From the NCBI GenBank assembly GCA_016286165.1, contig JAEESE010000004.1, positions 124,001-188,000 of the forward strand: 64,000 nucleotides of DNA, read 5' to 3'. Shown here in pieces: positions 36,704-45,927 of the stretch (position 1 is its first letter; the number at the start of each line of letters is the position of its first letter). Both the position numbers and the translations under genes were made by a program. Source of the DNA: Bacteroidaceae bacterium (GTDB lineage: Bacteria > Bacteroidota > Bacteroidia > Bacteroidales > Bacteroidaceae). The notes beneath the pieces were generated by a model. The model ran no database searches. It saw only the letters and a list, made by a program, of their open reading frames with translations, and had not been told where the DNA came from.

Positions 36704-38273
36704 ACTTGCGAGGCTTCGGGGACTGAGCCTTGTCGTACTTTTCCCAAAGTTTCTTCTTCGCCGCCATATCCTTCTGTCTTGCAGTACTTTCGCGAGCAGC
36801 CTTCTCTGCGGCAGCCTCCTCTTCTGGAGAGGCATAAGCATGGCGGAAACCTTGCTGTTCGTTCCATCCTCCACGGGTGAAATCAGGGAAAGACACAGCA
36901 GCACAGCCGTTGTCCATGCTCAAGGCACCAAGCTCTGCCAAGGCACACCATTCTGCCAAGTCATAGACATCAATGTCGAGAGGCAAGCCGTTCTGCAGAC
37001 AATAAACCAGACGGGCATCCATCGTATAGTCCATGCCGCCATGTCCGAACTCGCGACCCAAGTCGCCGAACTTCTTCAGAATGGGATGGTAGTATTGTTT
37101 CATCAAGGCATCATACTCTTCCTTTGGCAGGAAGTTGTGTCCAGATATCTTGCCTGCCATGTCGGCAAGCCCCATGCTGCTTGCACTCTTCTTACTGATA
37201 TATATCTTCGGATCGGGATACTTGGTGCAGAAGCCCGTCATGCCCGTCAGTTTGTACATGCGGTTGTATGGCTGCGGACTCATCACGTTGTGCTGAATCT
37301 CCAAAACCTTGCCCTTTTCGGTGCGCATGAGCGTTGTGGTGTGGTCGCCGTTGCGGAAAGAGTCGCACTCCTTGCCGGTCACTTCCTTGTAGCCTTCGCG
37401 TCCGCAGAAGGGATTGGTATCCATAGCGATAAGCGTCTTGATGCGGTCGCCTCGATGGATGTTCAGAGCCTGAGCAATAGGGCCAAGTCCGTGAGTGGCA
37501 TAGACATCGCCTCTATTCTCCTTGTTGTATTTCAGTCGCCAATGCAGGTTCTCGGGGTCTGAGCCGTCAGGATTATGCCAGTATCCCGTCCAGATATTTG
37601 CCTCGTTCAGCGTATGGATGTAAGCACCCTCGGCACGAATTATCTCGCCAAAGAGTGCCTGCTGAGCCATGTTCAGGGCGCACATCTCGTAGTAGTCGTA
37701 GCAACAGTTTTCCAGCATCATGCAATGCAAGCGGTTCTTTTCGCTTAGGTCAATAAGCTCCCAACATTGCTCGAGGTTCATGGCGCTAGGCACCTCGATG
37801 GCAGTATGCTTGCCGTTCTCCAAAGCGCACTTGGCCACGGGGAAATGATGGTCCCAGTCTGTAGCCACATATATCAAGTCGATATCCTTTCGCTTGCACA
37901 TGTCAACGTATCCCGTTTCTCCACTATAGATGTCAGCAGGAGGCAGACCAGCCTCTCTCAAGTACTTTTGGGCATCCCTTGCACGCTCTTCCTCATAATC
38001 ACAAAGAGCGACAATCTGCACGCCGGGGATGTGGCAATAGCGCTTCACGGCCCAAGGGCCACGGCTTCCAAGGCCTGCAAATCCTATTCTGACGGTCTCC
38101 AGTTTAGGCGCGGTAAGCCGAAGGGCTGACGCTTGCCCCGCAGGACGGGGTGGTGTGTCCACAACGATAGTTCCCTTTTCCCAATGCCACCTTGTACTAG
38201 GACTTGTACTCTGTGCACAGATAACTGAGCTGACGGCAAGCAGTGCTATGCCTAAAATGTGTCTGATGTTCAT
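36702..38273 (-). CDS. Gfo/Idh/MocA-type oxidoreductase, GH109-like, secreted (paralogue 2)
   Basis: I start at ATG 38273 (signal peptide MNIRHILGIALLAVSSVICA), giving 523 residues; the longer frame to 38453 runs through a repeat. Sequence and length follow the paralogue at 14270-15853 closely: TVRIGFAGLGSRGPWAV, YVATDWDHHFPVAK, GDVYATHGLGPIAQ and QHNVMSPQPYNRMYKLTG. An NAD-dependent glycosidase-like reaction on an amino sugar or other hexoside is inferred from family resemblance. The gene is flanked by inverted 33-bp repeats. Confidence 0.82.
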   Translation of the reverse strand: MNIRHILGIALLAVSSVICAQSTSPSTRWHWEKGTIVVDTPPRPAGQASALRLTAPKLETVRIGFAGLGSRGPWAVKRYCHIPGVQIVALCDYEEERARDAQKYLREAGLPPADIYSGETGYVDMCKRKDIDLIYVATDWDHHFPVAKCALENGKHTAIEVPSAMNLEQCWELIDLSEKNRLHCMMLENCCYDYYEMCALNMAQQALFGEIIRAEGAYIHTLNEANIWTGYWHNPDGSDPENLHWRLKYNKENRGDVYATHGLGPIAQALNIHRGDRIKTLIAMDTNPFCGREGYKEVTGKECDSFRNGDHTTTLMRTEKGKVLEIQHNVMSPQPYNRMYKLTGMTGFCTKYPDPKIYISKKSASSMGLADMAGKISGHNFLPKEEYDALMKQYYHPILKKFGDLGREFGHGGMDYTMDARLVYCLQNGLPLDIDVYDLAEWCALAELGALSMDNGCAAVSFPDFTRGGWNEQQGFRHAYASPEEEAAAEKAARESTARQKDMAAKKKLWEKYDKAQSPKPRK

Positions 38274-38383
38274 TTTCTTTTGTTTGTTTTTTAAGAGTGA
38301 AAAGTAAAGAAGCAGAGTTACTTTTGAAGTGAAGAACGAAGAGTGAAGAATGAGATTTTTAAGTTTCGGATGTATGAGCAACC

Positions 38384-38416
38384 AGTATTGAGCGGCCTGT
38401 AAGGCCAATGAGCAGT
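38384..38416. repeat. 33-bp inverted repeat, right copy
   Basis: It is the partner of 36671-36703 in inverted orientation, with inner dyad ggcctgtaaggcc, and lies 111 bp upstream of the GH109-like start codon. Confidence 0.85.
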
Positions 38417-38771
38417 GCCACTCCGTCGCCGTATGAGTTACGGTTCTCCTCATCGGGCATAGCGTTCATCATAGACCGCATTTCGCTCTTTTGAACATAA
38501 CTACTTGATTTTACGACACAAAGATGAGCAAAATTCTCAAATCTGCAAAACAAATTTCTCAAAAGTTCTAAAAAATTCTCAAATATTAAGTAAGACACCT
38601 AATGTTTTTTTTCATTTGACTCTCCAAGAAAGCGTCCAGTGCTGAAAGAAAAAATCTCTCTAATCAGCCGTCAGACCTTTCTGAGGGAAAGACACTCTAA
38701 CAAAAACTAACAAATAACAAATAAATTCCGCCCCCCATACCCCACTGCCGGAAAACAGCAAACATAAAATT

Positions 38772-38797
38772 CATTATTATATATATATATAATAATG
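38772..38797. repeat. Perfect 26-bp AT-rich palindrome
   Basis: The sequence reads cattattatatat followed by its exact reverse complement. It lies about 180 bp upstream of the promoter-like element at 38979, as a similar palindrome does at 25372-25397. Confidence 0.8.
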
Positions 38798-38978
38798 GCT
38801 TACTTCTTACCCTAAACACACCATGTGAAAAACAAATTGTTATTGATATTAATTGTTATTTTTCCCCGTCCTCTGTCGGTCTTTGTTTTAACATTCGGAA
38901 ATCCGCATGCCTGTCGCTCTATCACTTCGGAACAGTTGACATTGTACTGGATATGTTGATTTTTGACACAGGCTCCCC

Positions 38979-39043
38979 TTACACTTTTTAACACGCCACA
39001 GCACCCCGTTTTTGGTCGCCTCGCCGGAATGCCGTACCTTTGC
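38979..39043 (+). promoter_or_regulatory. Dispersed promoter-like element, copy 2
   Basis: It contains cagcaccccgtttttggtcg, then TACCTTTG at 39035-39042, with TTG 20 bp upstream. The block aligns with the minus strand of 25190-25255. It points towards the xylanase gene 490 bp away. A further shared motif, gtgcgcaat, follows both copies. Confidence 0.65.
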
Positions 39044-39410
39044 AATGAATTCAAAATGGCACGCGCCAAAGGCCACGGCGCACCTCACGAACGCTCGTAG
39101 TGCGCAATACGAACGAACGTGCGGGCCAACAAGAAACCTAAACCTTAATTTAACTTCCATAACATGCGAAACTTGAGTTAATTACAATACTGATTCAATT
39201 AACATGTACCCCAAGTTGATGGTGATTAGAACTTATGCAGGTGAGCGCTGCTTCCGGACGAGTGCCATGATATTAATTTGCAAAATAGCTGCGGTAAAAG
39301 AATGACACCGAGTTATGAAAATCTCCTTGCAAAGAAGCAATAAAATGAGGTCCCTTGAAACGAAAAGTGAAATAAAATGCAAAAGATTAGAACGGAAACA
39401 GAAAAATTGA

Positions 39411-39418
39411 TATCTTTG
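39411..39418 (+). promoter_or_regulatory. -7 box for the xylanase gene
   Basis: TATCTTTG matches TAnnTTTG exactly and predicts a leader of about 110 nt that is A-rich and low in G, as usual in this group. Confidence 0.6.
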
Positions 39419-39532
39419 CAGCGCACAACATCAATAAAAACGTATTCTATACAACTACAATAAACAAGATCCTGTATCTTAAATTAAATAAATTACCACT
39501 ACAATAAAACGAAACTTTTACACCTAACGGAT

Positions 39533-42196
39533 ATGAAACTACAGAGCATCTTCCTGTCAGTACTATTGGCACTGTTGCCTTCAATAGGCCAAGCCCAGCT
39601 GTCGACGAACCCGGACAAATTCCTGGGCAACATCACCACCAGCGGACAGGTGGACTACGGCGCTGAGAAATTCTACCAACTATGGAACCAAATCACACCC
39701 GAGAACGAGTCCAAATGGTCGTCGATTGAAGGTTCACGGCGCGGCAGTTTCAACTGGAGCGGCTGCGACGCGGCTTACAACTACGCCAAACAGCACCATT
39801 TCCCATTCAAGTTCCACTGCCTGATCTGGGGCCAACAGTACCCCGGCTGGCTCGACAACCTCTCCACGGCTCAGCAGTACAAGGCCATCGAGGAATGGAT
39901 GGACGCCATAAAAGCCCGTTACCCCTCGATTGACTTGATCGACGTGGTCAACGAGGCAGTGCCAGGTCACAACCCTGCGCCCTACAAGGACGCCCTCGGG
40001 GGCGACGGCAAGACAGGCTACGACTGGATTATCAAAGCTTTCGAGATGGCCTACGAACGCTGGCCCGACGCCATCCTCATCTACAACGACTTCAACACGT
40101 TCCAGTGGCAACGCGCCGAATTCATTGACCTCGTTCGCATCCTGCGCAATGCCGGAGCACCTATCGACGCCTACGGATGCCAGTCACACGATCTCACCGA
40201 CATGAACGTGACAAACTTCAAGTCGGCAATGAACGAGATCCAAAGCGCCCTGAAGATGCCCATGTTCAGTTCGGAGTACGATATCGGCACCGAAGACGAT
40301 GCCCTGCAGGAGCAGCGCTACAAGGAACAGATACCCTACATGTGGGAAGCCGATTATTGTGCCGGCATCACCTTCTGGGGATATATCTACGGCCACACAT
40401 GGGTCACCAACGGCACCTCAGGCATCATACGCAACGGCGTTGACCGTCCGGCGATGACGTGGCTGCGTGATTACATGGCCAGCGCTAAGGCCAAGACCGC
40501 CAAAAGCCCATTCCCGGGCATGAAGAAAGAAGCGTCGGTCTATGTCAAGCCATCGACCATCAACGCCACCAAAGATGAACCCATCAGTATTAATGTACGT
40601 GCACGCATGCGTACCAAGACCATCGAGCGCATCGACCTCTACGCCGGCAATACCATCATCAAGACCTTCACCGAGGCGCCCTACGAGACTGAATACACCC
40701 CATCGGCCTTAGGCAAGGTACAGTTCAAAGCCGTAGTCACCACCACCGACGGCAGCACCTACGAACGCCTGTCGGGCATCACAGTGTATAACCCACGTTC
40801 ACCCTTCAAGGGCGTCATCGCGCTGCCTGGCACCATCCAGAGCGAGAACTTCGACATGGGAGCTGAAGGCGATGCCTACCACGACTCCGACAGCAACAAC
40901 CAAGGCACCTCAGCCTATCGCAACGACGGTAGCGGCGTGGATGTAGTGAGCAAGAACGGCGGCTACGCCATAGGCTACACCAATGCCGGCGAGTGGCTCG
41001 AATACACAGTCAACGTAGCAGAGGCAGGCTACTACGAGTTCGACGCCTACGCTGCAGCCGGCGACAACAACAACGACGGCACCTTCCGCCTCGACCTCAG
41101 CCGCGACGGCAAGCTCACACCTATCTCCGACGTTCTTCCCATTCACAACACAGGCAATTGGAACACCCTGAAAGCCATCCACGGCCGCACACTCATTCCT
41201 CTGGAGGCAGGCGAGCAGCGCATACGCTTCACCGTGGTTCACAGCGGCTTCGACATAGACCGCATCGTGTTCAAGCGCATTGAAGTGAACAATGACATGG
41301 CCATAGCCCTCAGCGCCGATCCGGCACCAGCTACCGTCAACACCTACACCAACATCTCCGTAGCCATCACACCAGAGGACCTTGGCATCAAAAACGTCAA
41401 GTACTACGTCGACGGCATTCTTGCCAAGACCTCTTCCACGGCACCCTACGACTATCGCTATCGCCCCACAGCTACCGGCACTTACGTCATCAAAGCCGTA
41501 GCTACCGATGCCGATGACCGCCTCTCGCCTGTAGCGACCTACACGCTCAAGGTGCAGCCCAAGCGCACGCCCTTCAAGGGTACCATCACCATTCCAGGCA
41601 TCATCGAGGCCGAGAACTTCGACAAAGGCGGCGAGGGCTTTACCTTCCATGACTCCAACAGCGAGGACGAGGCCAAGACCAACTATCGTTCCGACAACGG
41701 CGGAGTGGACATCGGCCAAGGCAACGGCGGCTATGTAATCGGCTACACTAACACCAACGAATGGCTGGAATACTCAGTCAACGTCACTGAGCCTGGCAAG
41801 TATGCCTTCGAAGCCACCGTATCATCGGGCGTCTCAGGCTCAGGCTTCACCATCGGACTTGTCAACGGCGAACAGGTCACCACATTAGCCCGCATAACCG
41901 TGCCCAAGACAGGCAACAACGACTGGGGCACCTACAAGGTAGTCAAGGGCAACCTCTCTCGCCAGCTTGAGACAGGGCCGCAGATCATCCGCATCACCAT
42001 AACCGGCTCGAGCTGCAATATCGACAAGGTGGAGCTCAAATGCACGCTCAACACAGGCGTCGAGGACATTGCCACGTCCACCAAGCCTCAAACAATCTAC
42101 GACCTGAGCGGACGTCGAGTAGCCAACAGCAGCTCCGACACGAAGTTGCCACGCGGCATTTACATCATCAATGGCAAGAAAATAGCTGTCAAGTGA
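39533..42196 (+). CDS. GH10 endo-1,4-beta-xylanase with two CBM6-like modules and T9SS-like tail
   Basis: This secreted enzyme cuts the xylan backbone. The 887 residues have a signal peptide (MKLQSIFLSVLLALLPSIGQA) and a GH10 domain at about 25-320 with acid/base Glu141 (DVVNEAV) and nucleophile Glu248 (MFSSEYDIG). An Ig-like module follows, then a CBM6-like module (about 420-585, SENFDMGAEGDAYHDSDS), a second Ig-like module, a second CBM6-like module (about 680-830, AENFDKGGEGFTFHDSNS), and a C-terminal IYDLSGRRV...GIYIINGKK tail of T9SS sorting type. It is followed by GH3 31 bp later, forming a xylan operon. Confidence 0.93.
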   Translation: MKLQSIFLSVLLALLPSIGQAQLSTNPDKFLGNITTSGQVDYGAEKFYQLWNQITPENESKWSSIEGSRRGSFNWSGCDAAYNYAKQHHFPFKFHCLIWGQQYPGWLDNLSTAQQYKAIEEWMDAIKARYPSIDLIDVVNEAVPGHNPAPYKDALGGDGKTGYDWIIKAFEMAYERWPDAILIYNDFNTFQWQRAEFIDLVRILRNAGAPIDAYGCQSHDLTDMNVTNFKSAMNEIQSALKMPMFSSEYDIGTEDDALQEQRYKEQIPYMWEADYCAGITFWGYIYGHTWVTNGTSGIIRNGVDRPAMTWLRDYMASAKAKTAKSPFPGMKKEASVYVKPSTINATKDEPISINVRARMRTKTIERIDLYAGNTIIKTFTEAPYETEYTPSALGKVQFKAVVTTTDGSTYERLSGITVYNPRSPFKGVIALPGTIQSENFDMGAEGDAYHDSDSNNQGTSAYRNDGSGVDVVSKNGGYAIGYTNAGEWLEYTVNVAEAGYYEFDAYAAAGDNNNDGTFRLDLSRDGKLTPISDVLPIHNTGNWNTLKAIHGRTLIPLEAGEQRIRFTVVHSGFDIDRIVFKRIEVNNDMAIALSADPAPATVNTYTNISVAITPEDLGIKNVKYYVDGILAKTSSTAPYDYRYRPTATGTYVIKAVATDADDRLSPVATYTLKVQPKRTPFKGTITIPGIIEAENFDKGGEGFTFHDSNSEDEAKTNYRSDNGGVDIGQGNGGYVIGYTNTNEWLEYSVNVTEPGKYAFEATVSSGVSGSGFTIGLVNGEQVTTLARITVPKTGNNDWGTYKVVKGNLSRQLETGPQIIRITITGSSCNIDKVELKCTLNTGVEDIATSTKPQTIYDLSGRRVANSSSDTKLPRGIYIINGKKIAVK

Positions 42197-42227
42197 TTTA
42201 CAAGCACAAAAATCAAAAGATACGATT

Positions 42228-44852
42228 ATGAAAAGACAATTCCTGATGGCCGTTGCCATCGTCATTACCACCATGGGCGCTACTGCGCAGGAAAAGTATA
42301 AGTGGCAAGACCCCAGTGTGCCTCGCGCTGAGCGTGTCGAGAGCCTCCTCGGCATGCTGACGCCGGAGGAAAAAGTGGGCCTCATGATGAACAAGAGCAT
42401 CTCCATCGAGCGCCTCGGCATCCCCTCGTACAACTGGTGGAGCGAGGCCTGCCACGGCGTTCGTCAGGGCGGCTACACCGTCTATCCCCAGCCTATCGGC
42501 ATGGCAGCCGCTTTCAGCGAGAAGCTGGTGTTCGATGTCTTCTCGCAGGTGAGCGACGAGGCACGTGCCAACTGGAACCGCTCCGACCACAGCGTCAAGC
42601 ACGTTGGCATGGGCGAAGTCTATTACCCGGGCAATCCTGAGCTGTCGTTCTGGTGCCCCAACGTCAATATCTTCCGCGACCCCCGCTGGGGACGTGGACA
42701 GGAAACCTGCGGCGAAGATCCCTACCTGATGGCCGTGCTGGGCGTGCAGACCGTGCTGGGTATGCAAGGCAACGATCCCAAATACGTGAAGACACATGCA
42801 TGCGCCAAGCACTATGCTGTGCACAGCGGACCTGAGCCCCTGCGTCACTCGATGAACGTTGAGCCCTCGAACCGCGACCTGTGGGAGACCTACCTGCCTG
42901 CTTTCAAGGCGCTGGTGAAGAAAGCCAACGTGCGCGAAGTGATGTGCGCCTACCAGCGTTTCGAAGGTAAGCCCTGCTGCACCAGCGACCGCCTCCTCAT
43001 CGACATCCTCCGCAACAAATGGGGCTACGACGGACTTGTAGTCACCGACTGCGACGCCATCAACAACTTCTTCAATCGCGGACAGCATGAGACACACAAG
43101 GACGGCCTCACGGCATCCGTGGACGCCGTGTTGAACGGCACCGACCTCGAGTGCGGCAAGGTGTTCATGAGCCTCACCCAGGGTCTGGAGAAAGGCCTCA
43201 TCAAGGAGAGCGACCTCGACCAGCACCTGCGTCGCACGCTCATGGGGCGCTTCGAGCTGGGCATGTTCGACCCTGCCGACCGCCTGCCTTGGGCCTCAAT
43301 GGGCGAGAGCGTCATCAGCAGCGAGGAGCACGATGCACTGGCCACACAGGCTGCACGCGAATCCATGGTGCTGCTTCAAAATAATAAGGTAAAAGCGAAA
43401 AGCGGACAATTAGAGCCCGTGCTGCCGCTGTCAAAGAACATACGCACACTGGCCGTAGTAGGCCCCAATGCCGACGATGTCGGGCTGCTCAACGGCAACT
43501 ATGGCGGCACACCCACCCGCGCGCATCAACACTCGCTGCTCGAAGGTATCCGTGCCGCCCTGCCTGGCGTCAATATCATTTATGACAAGGCATGCGAGCG
43601 CAACGACGACTACGAGACGGTGCCTCACCTGCAGGACTTCAACGGCGGCCAGGGCGTATTAGTAGAATTCTGGAACAACAGGACACTCAGCGGCGAGCCA
43701 GCCAAGACAGGTTATTACAAAGAGCTTAACTTCTCTACGTTCGGAGCCTGGGGCTTTGCCGAAGGCGTGAACAACGACTCATTGTCGGTGCGCGTCAGTG
43801 GAAAGTACACAGCCACCTTCACAGGCGAGATGAAATACACCATCTCCACCGACAACGGCTACACGCTGAAAGTCAATGGCGCCGTGGTTGAAGAGGCTCA
43901 GGGCGGCGGCCGTCGTGGCGGTTTCCGCCGTCGTGTGGAATATAAGTCGTTCCCCGTCACCCAAGGTCAGACCTACGACATCGTCATCGAATATCGCCGC
44001 GGCGATGGCAACTTCGCCATGCTTCGTGGCGACATCTGCGAGCGCAAACTCGTGGATTTTACAGATCTGGCTACTAAGGTCAAGGCTGCTGACGCCATCA
44101 TCGTCATAGGCGGAATCTCGCCCCAGATGGAAGGCGAGGGCGGTGACAAGCAGGACATCGAACTGCCCAGCGTGCAGCAGCGGCTGGTGCGTGCCATGCA
44201 CGAAACAGGCCGCCCAGTCGTTTTCGTCAACTGCTCTGGTTCGGCTATCGCTTTCGGCAGCGTCGAAGGTCAGTACGACGCTTTGCTTCAGGCCTGGTAT
44301 CCTGGTCAGGGCGGCGCCAAGGCGCTGGCCGACGTGCTCTTCGGCAACTACAGCCCTGGCGGCAAACTGCCCGTCACCTTCTACCGTTCCACAGCCGACC
44401 TGCCTGATTTCCTCGACTATTCGATGAAGAACCGCACCTATCGCTACTTCACCGGTCAGCCGCAGTATGCCTTCGGCTACGGCCTCAGCTACACCTCTTT
44501 CGTGCTCGGCAAGGCCAAGCTCTCGGCCAAACAGATGAAAATCAACGGCAAGGTCACCGTCACCGTTCCCGTCACCAACACCGGCTCATGCCAAGGCACA
44601 GAGACCGTGCAGGTCTATGTGAAAGCCCTCGACGATGCCGGAGCGCCCATCAAGGCGCTGAAAGGTTTCAAGAAACTCAGCCTCAAGCCGGGCGAAACAC
44701 AGAAAGCCGTCATCACACTCGACAGCGAAGCCTTCGAGTACTACGACGAAGCCATCGATGAACTCAGCCCACGTGCCGGCCGCTACCAGATTCTCTGCGG
44801 CACCTCGTCGCTCGACAAGGATCTGCAAGTGATGCCGTTTGTGGTTAAATAA
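42228..44852 (+). CDS. GH3 beta-xylosidase / beta-glucosidase with PA14 insertion
   Basis: GH3 enzymes release monomers from xylo- or gluco-oligosaccharides. The 874 residues have a signal peptide (MKRQFLMAVAIVITTMGATA), the GH3 N-domain (WWSEACHGVRQGG, KHYAVHSGPEPLRH, nucleophile Asp274 in VVTDCDAIN), a PA14-like insertion at about 475-600, and a C-terminal fibronectin III-like domain. The WWSEACHG and HSGPE features favour xylan 1,4-beta-xylosidase. It is 31 bp after the GH10 gene, and the next small ORF starts immediately after its stop. Confidence 0.92.
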   Translation: MKRQFLMAVAIVITTMGATAQEKYKWQDPSVPRAERVESLLGMLTPEEKVGLMMNKSISIERLGIPSYNWWSEACHGVRQGGYTVYPQPIGMAAAFSEKLVFDVFSQVSDEARANWNRSDHSVKHVGMGEVYYPGNPELSFWCPNVNIFRDPRWGRGQETCGEDPYLMAVLGVQTVLGMQGNDPKYVKTHACAKHYAVHSGPEPLRHSMNVEPSNRDLWETYLPAFKALVKKANVREVMCAYQRFEGKPCCTSDRLLIDILRNKWGYDGLVVTDCDAINNFFNRGQHETHKDGLTASVDAVLNGTDLECGKVFMSLTQGLEKGLIKESDLDQHLRRTLMGRFELGMFDPADRLPWASMGESVISSEEHDALATQAARESMVLLQNNKVKAKSGQLEPVLPLSKNIRTLAVVGPNADDVGLLNGNYGGTPTRAHQHSLLEGIRAALPGVNIIYDKACERNDDYETVPHLQDFNGGQGVLVEFWNNRTLSGEPAKTGYYKELNFSTFGAWGFAEGVNNDSLSVRVSGKYTATFTGEMKYTISTDNGYTLKVNGAVVEEAQGGGRRGGFRRRVEYKSFPVTQGQTYDIVIEYRRGDGNFAMLRGDICERKLVDFTDLATKVKAADAIIVIGGISPQMEGEGGDKQDIELPSVQQRLVRAMHETGRPVVFVNCSGSAIAFGSVEGQYDALLQAWYPGQGGAKALADVLFGNYSPGGKLPVTFYRSTADLPDFLDYSMKNRTYRYFTGQPQYAFGYGLSYTSFVLGKAKLSAKQMKINGKVTVTVPVTNTGSCQGTETVQVYVKALDDAGAPIKALKGFKKLSLKPGETQKAVITLDSEAFEYYDEAIDELSPRAGRYQILCGTSSLDKDLQVMPFVVK

Positions 44853-45032
44853 ATGCCTATGTCTCCTAATCGTCTTAATGCCAAACATCTGGCAGGTTCA
44901 CTTACTGCCGTTCTCGTAGCCGTGCCCTTCATGCTCCTTGGTGTAGCTGTAGCAGGCATTGTAAATGCTTGTTTCAAGGACAAGAAGGAGCCACAAGAAA
45001 GTGAAGAGGAAATCGTTCCGAATGATAAATGA
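44853..45032 (+). CDS. Small single-pass membrane protein (59 residues), coupled to patatin gene
   Basis: The ATG directly follows the GH3 TAA, and the TGA overlaps the next ATG in an ATGA arrangement (45029-45032). The 59 residues have a polar start (MPMSPNRLNAKHLAG), a hydrophobic helix (SLTAVLVAVPFMLLGVAVAG), then Cys40 and an acidic tail (KDKKEPQESEEEIVPNDK). I recognise no family. The tight coupling on both sides supports translation and suggests a partner or anchor for the phospholipase. Confidence 0.65.
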   Translation: MPMSPNRLNAKHLAGSLTAVLVAVPFMLLGVAVAGIVNACFKDKKEPQESEEEIVPNDK

Positions 45033-45880
45033 AGACCGGTTTAGTTCTTGAAGGAGGCGCCTTGCGTGGTTTGTTCACAGCAGGCGTCATGGACGTGCTC
45101 ATGGAAGCCGGTGTGCAATTCGACGGCGTTGTGGGCGTGTCGGCAGGAGCCTGTTTCGGCTGCAACTACAAGAGCAATCAGCCGGGACGTGTGCTGCGCT
45201 ACAACCTGCGATATGCCCACGACCCACGCTATTGCAGCCTATGGTCGCTATTGACCACGGGCGGCATCTTCGGCGCACGTTTTGCCTATTACCGCCTGCC
45301 TCGCGAGCTCGATGTTTTCGATACCGCAGCCTTCGACCGCTCGCCCATGCAGTTTCATCTCGTCTGCACTGATGTTGATACAGGCGAAGCCGTATACCGA
45401 AGCTTCGACCATTTCACTGAAGATATCTACGACTGGATACTGGCATCCTCGTCGATGCCCATCGTTTCACGCGTAGTCAACATCAACGGCCAGCGCCTCC
45501 TTGATGGCGGCATTGCCGACAGCATACCCCTGCACTATTTTCAGCAACAAGGTTTCGAGCGCAATATTGTAGTCCTTACCCAACCTGCCAACTACCAGAA
45601 GCAGCCACTAAGTCACCTGCGTTTCATACGTCGCTTGCTACGCCCCTACCCTGTTCTGGTTGAAGCTTGGGAGCGCCGCCATCTGATGTACAACGCTGAA
45701 CTGCAGTACATCGCTGAGCAGGCGGCTGCAGGCAACACATTAATTATATGCCCTAAGCAGACACTGCCCATAGGCCACATCTCGCACAGCCGCAGCCGTA
45801 TGCGCGCCACCTACCTACTTGGCCGCGAAGCAGCCACTGCCCTACTCCCTCAAATCCAAGCGTTTATCAAAAGCACATAG
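45029..45880 (+). CDS. Patatin-like phospholipase
   Basis: Patatin-type enzymes are Ser-Asp dyad acyl hydrolases acting on membrane lipids. The 283 residues show the oxyanion loop EGGALRGLFTAGVMD, the nucleophile elbow GVSAGA (Ser38) and the catalytic Asp in LLDGGIADSIP (Asp159). No signal peptide is present, so it is probably cytosolic and resembles the YjjU/RssA type. Its start codon overlaps the stop of the small membrane protein. Confidence 0.92.
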   Translation: MKTGLVLEGGALRGLFTAGVMDVLMEAGVQFDGVVGVSAGACFGCNYKSNQPGRVLRYNLRYAHDPRYCSLWSLLTTGGIFGARFAYYRLPRELDVFDTAAFDRSPMQFHLVCTDVDTGEAVYRSFDHFTEDIYDWILASSSMPIVSRVVNINGQRLLDGGIADSIPLHYFQQQGFERNIVVLTQPANYQKQPLSHLRFIRRLLRPYPVLVEAWERRHLMYNAELQYIAEQAAAGNTLIICPKQTLPIGHISHSRSRMRATYLLGREAATALLPQIQAFIKST

Positions 45881-45927
45881 ACTAAGGAACTAAAAAAACT
45901 CATTAACTCATAAAACTTTTACCCATA

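Larger units (their letters stand above)
38274..39532. other. Long gene-free region upstream of the xylanase
   Basis: About 1.26 kb carries a repeat copy (38384-38416), a perfect 26-bp AT palindrome (38772-38797), a dispersed promoter-like element (38979-39043) and the xylanase promoter (39411). A CATCTTTG at 38519-38526 on the minus strand, with TTG 19 bp upstream, may drive the GH109-like gene. Open frames of 80-90 codons here show no family features. Confidence 0.6.

Noticed and set aside
38274..38453. N-terminal extension of the second GH109-like protein
   Set aside because: It would place 60 residues before a perfect signal peptide and translate the inverted repeat.
38812..39160. Two minus-strand frames of 85-90 codons upstream of the xylanase
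   Set aside because: They cross the promoter-like element, have Cys/Arg-rich shadow-like composition and lack plausible start signals.
43385..43430. Possible in-frame repeat insertion in GH3 (NNKVKAKSGQLE)
   Set aside because: No dyad or repeat structure is visible; it is an ordinary variable loop.
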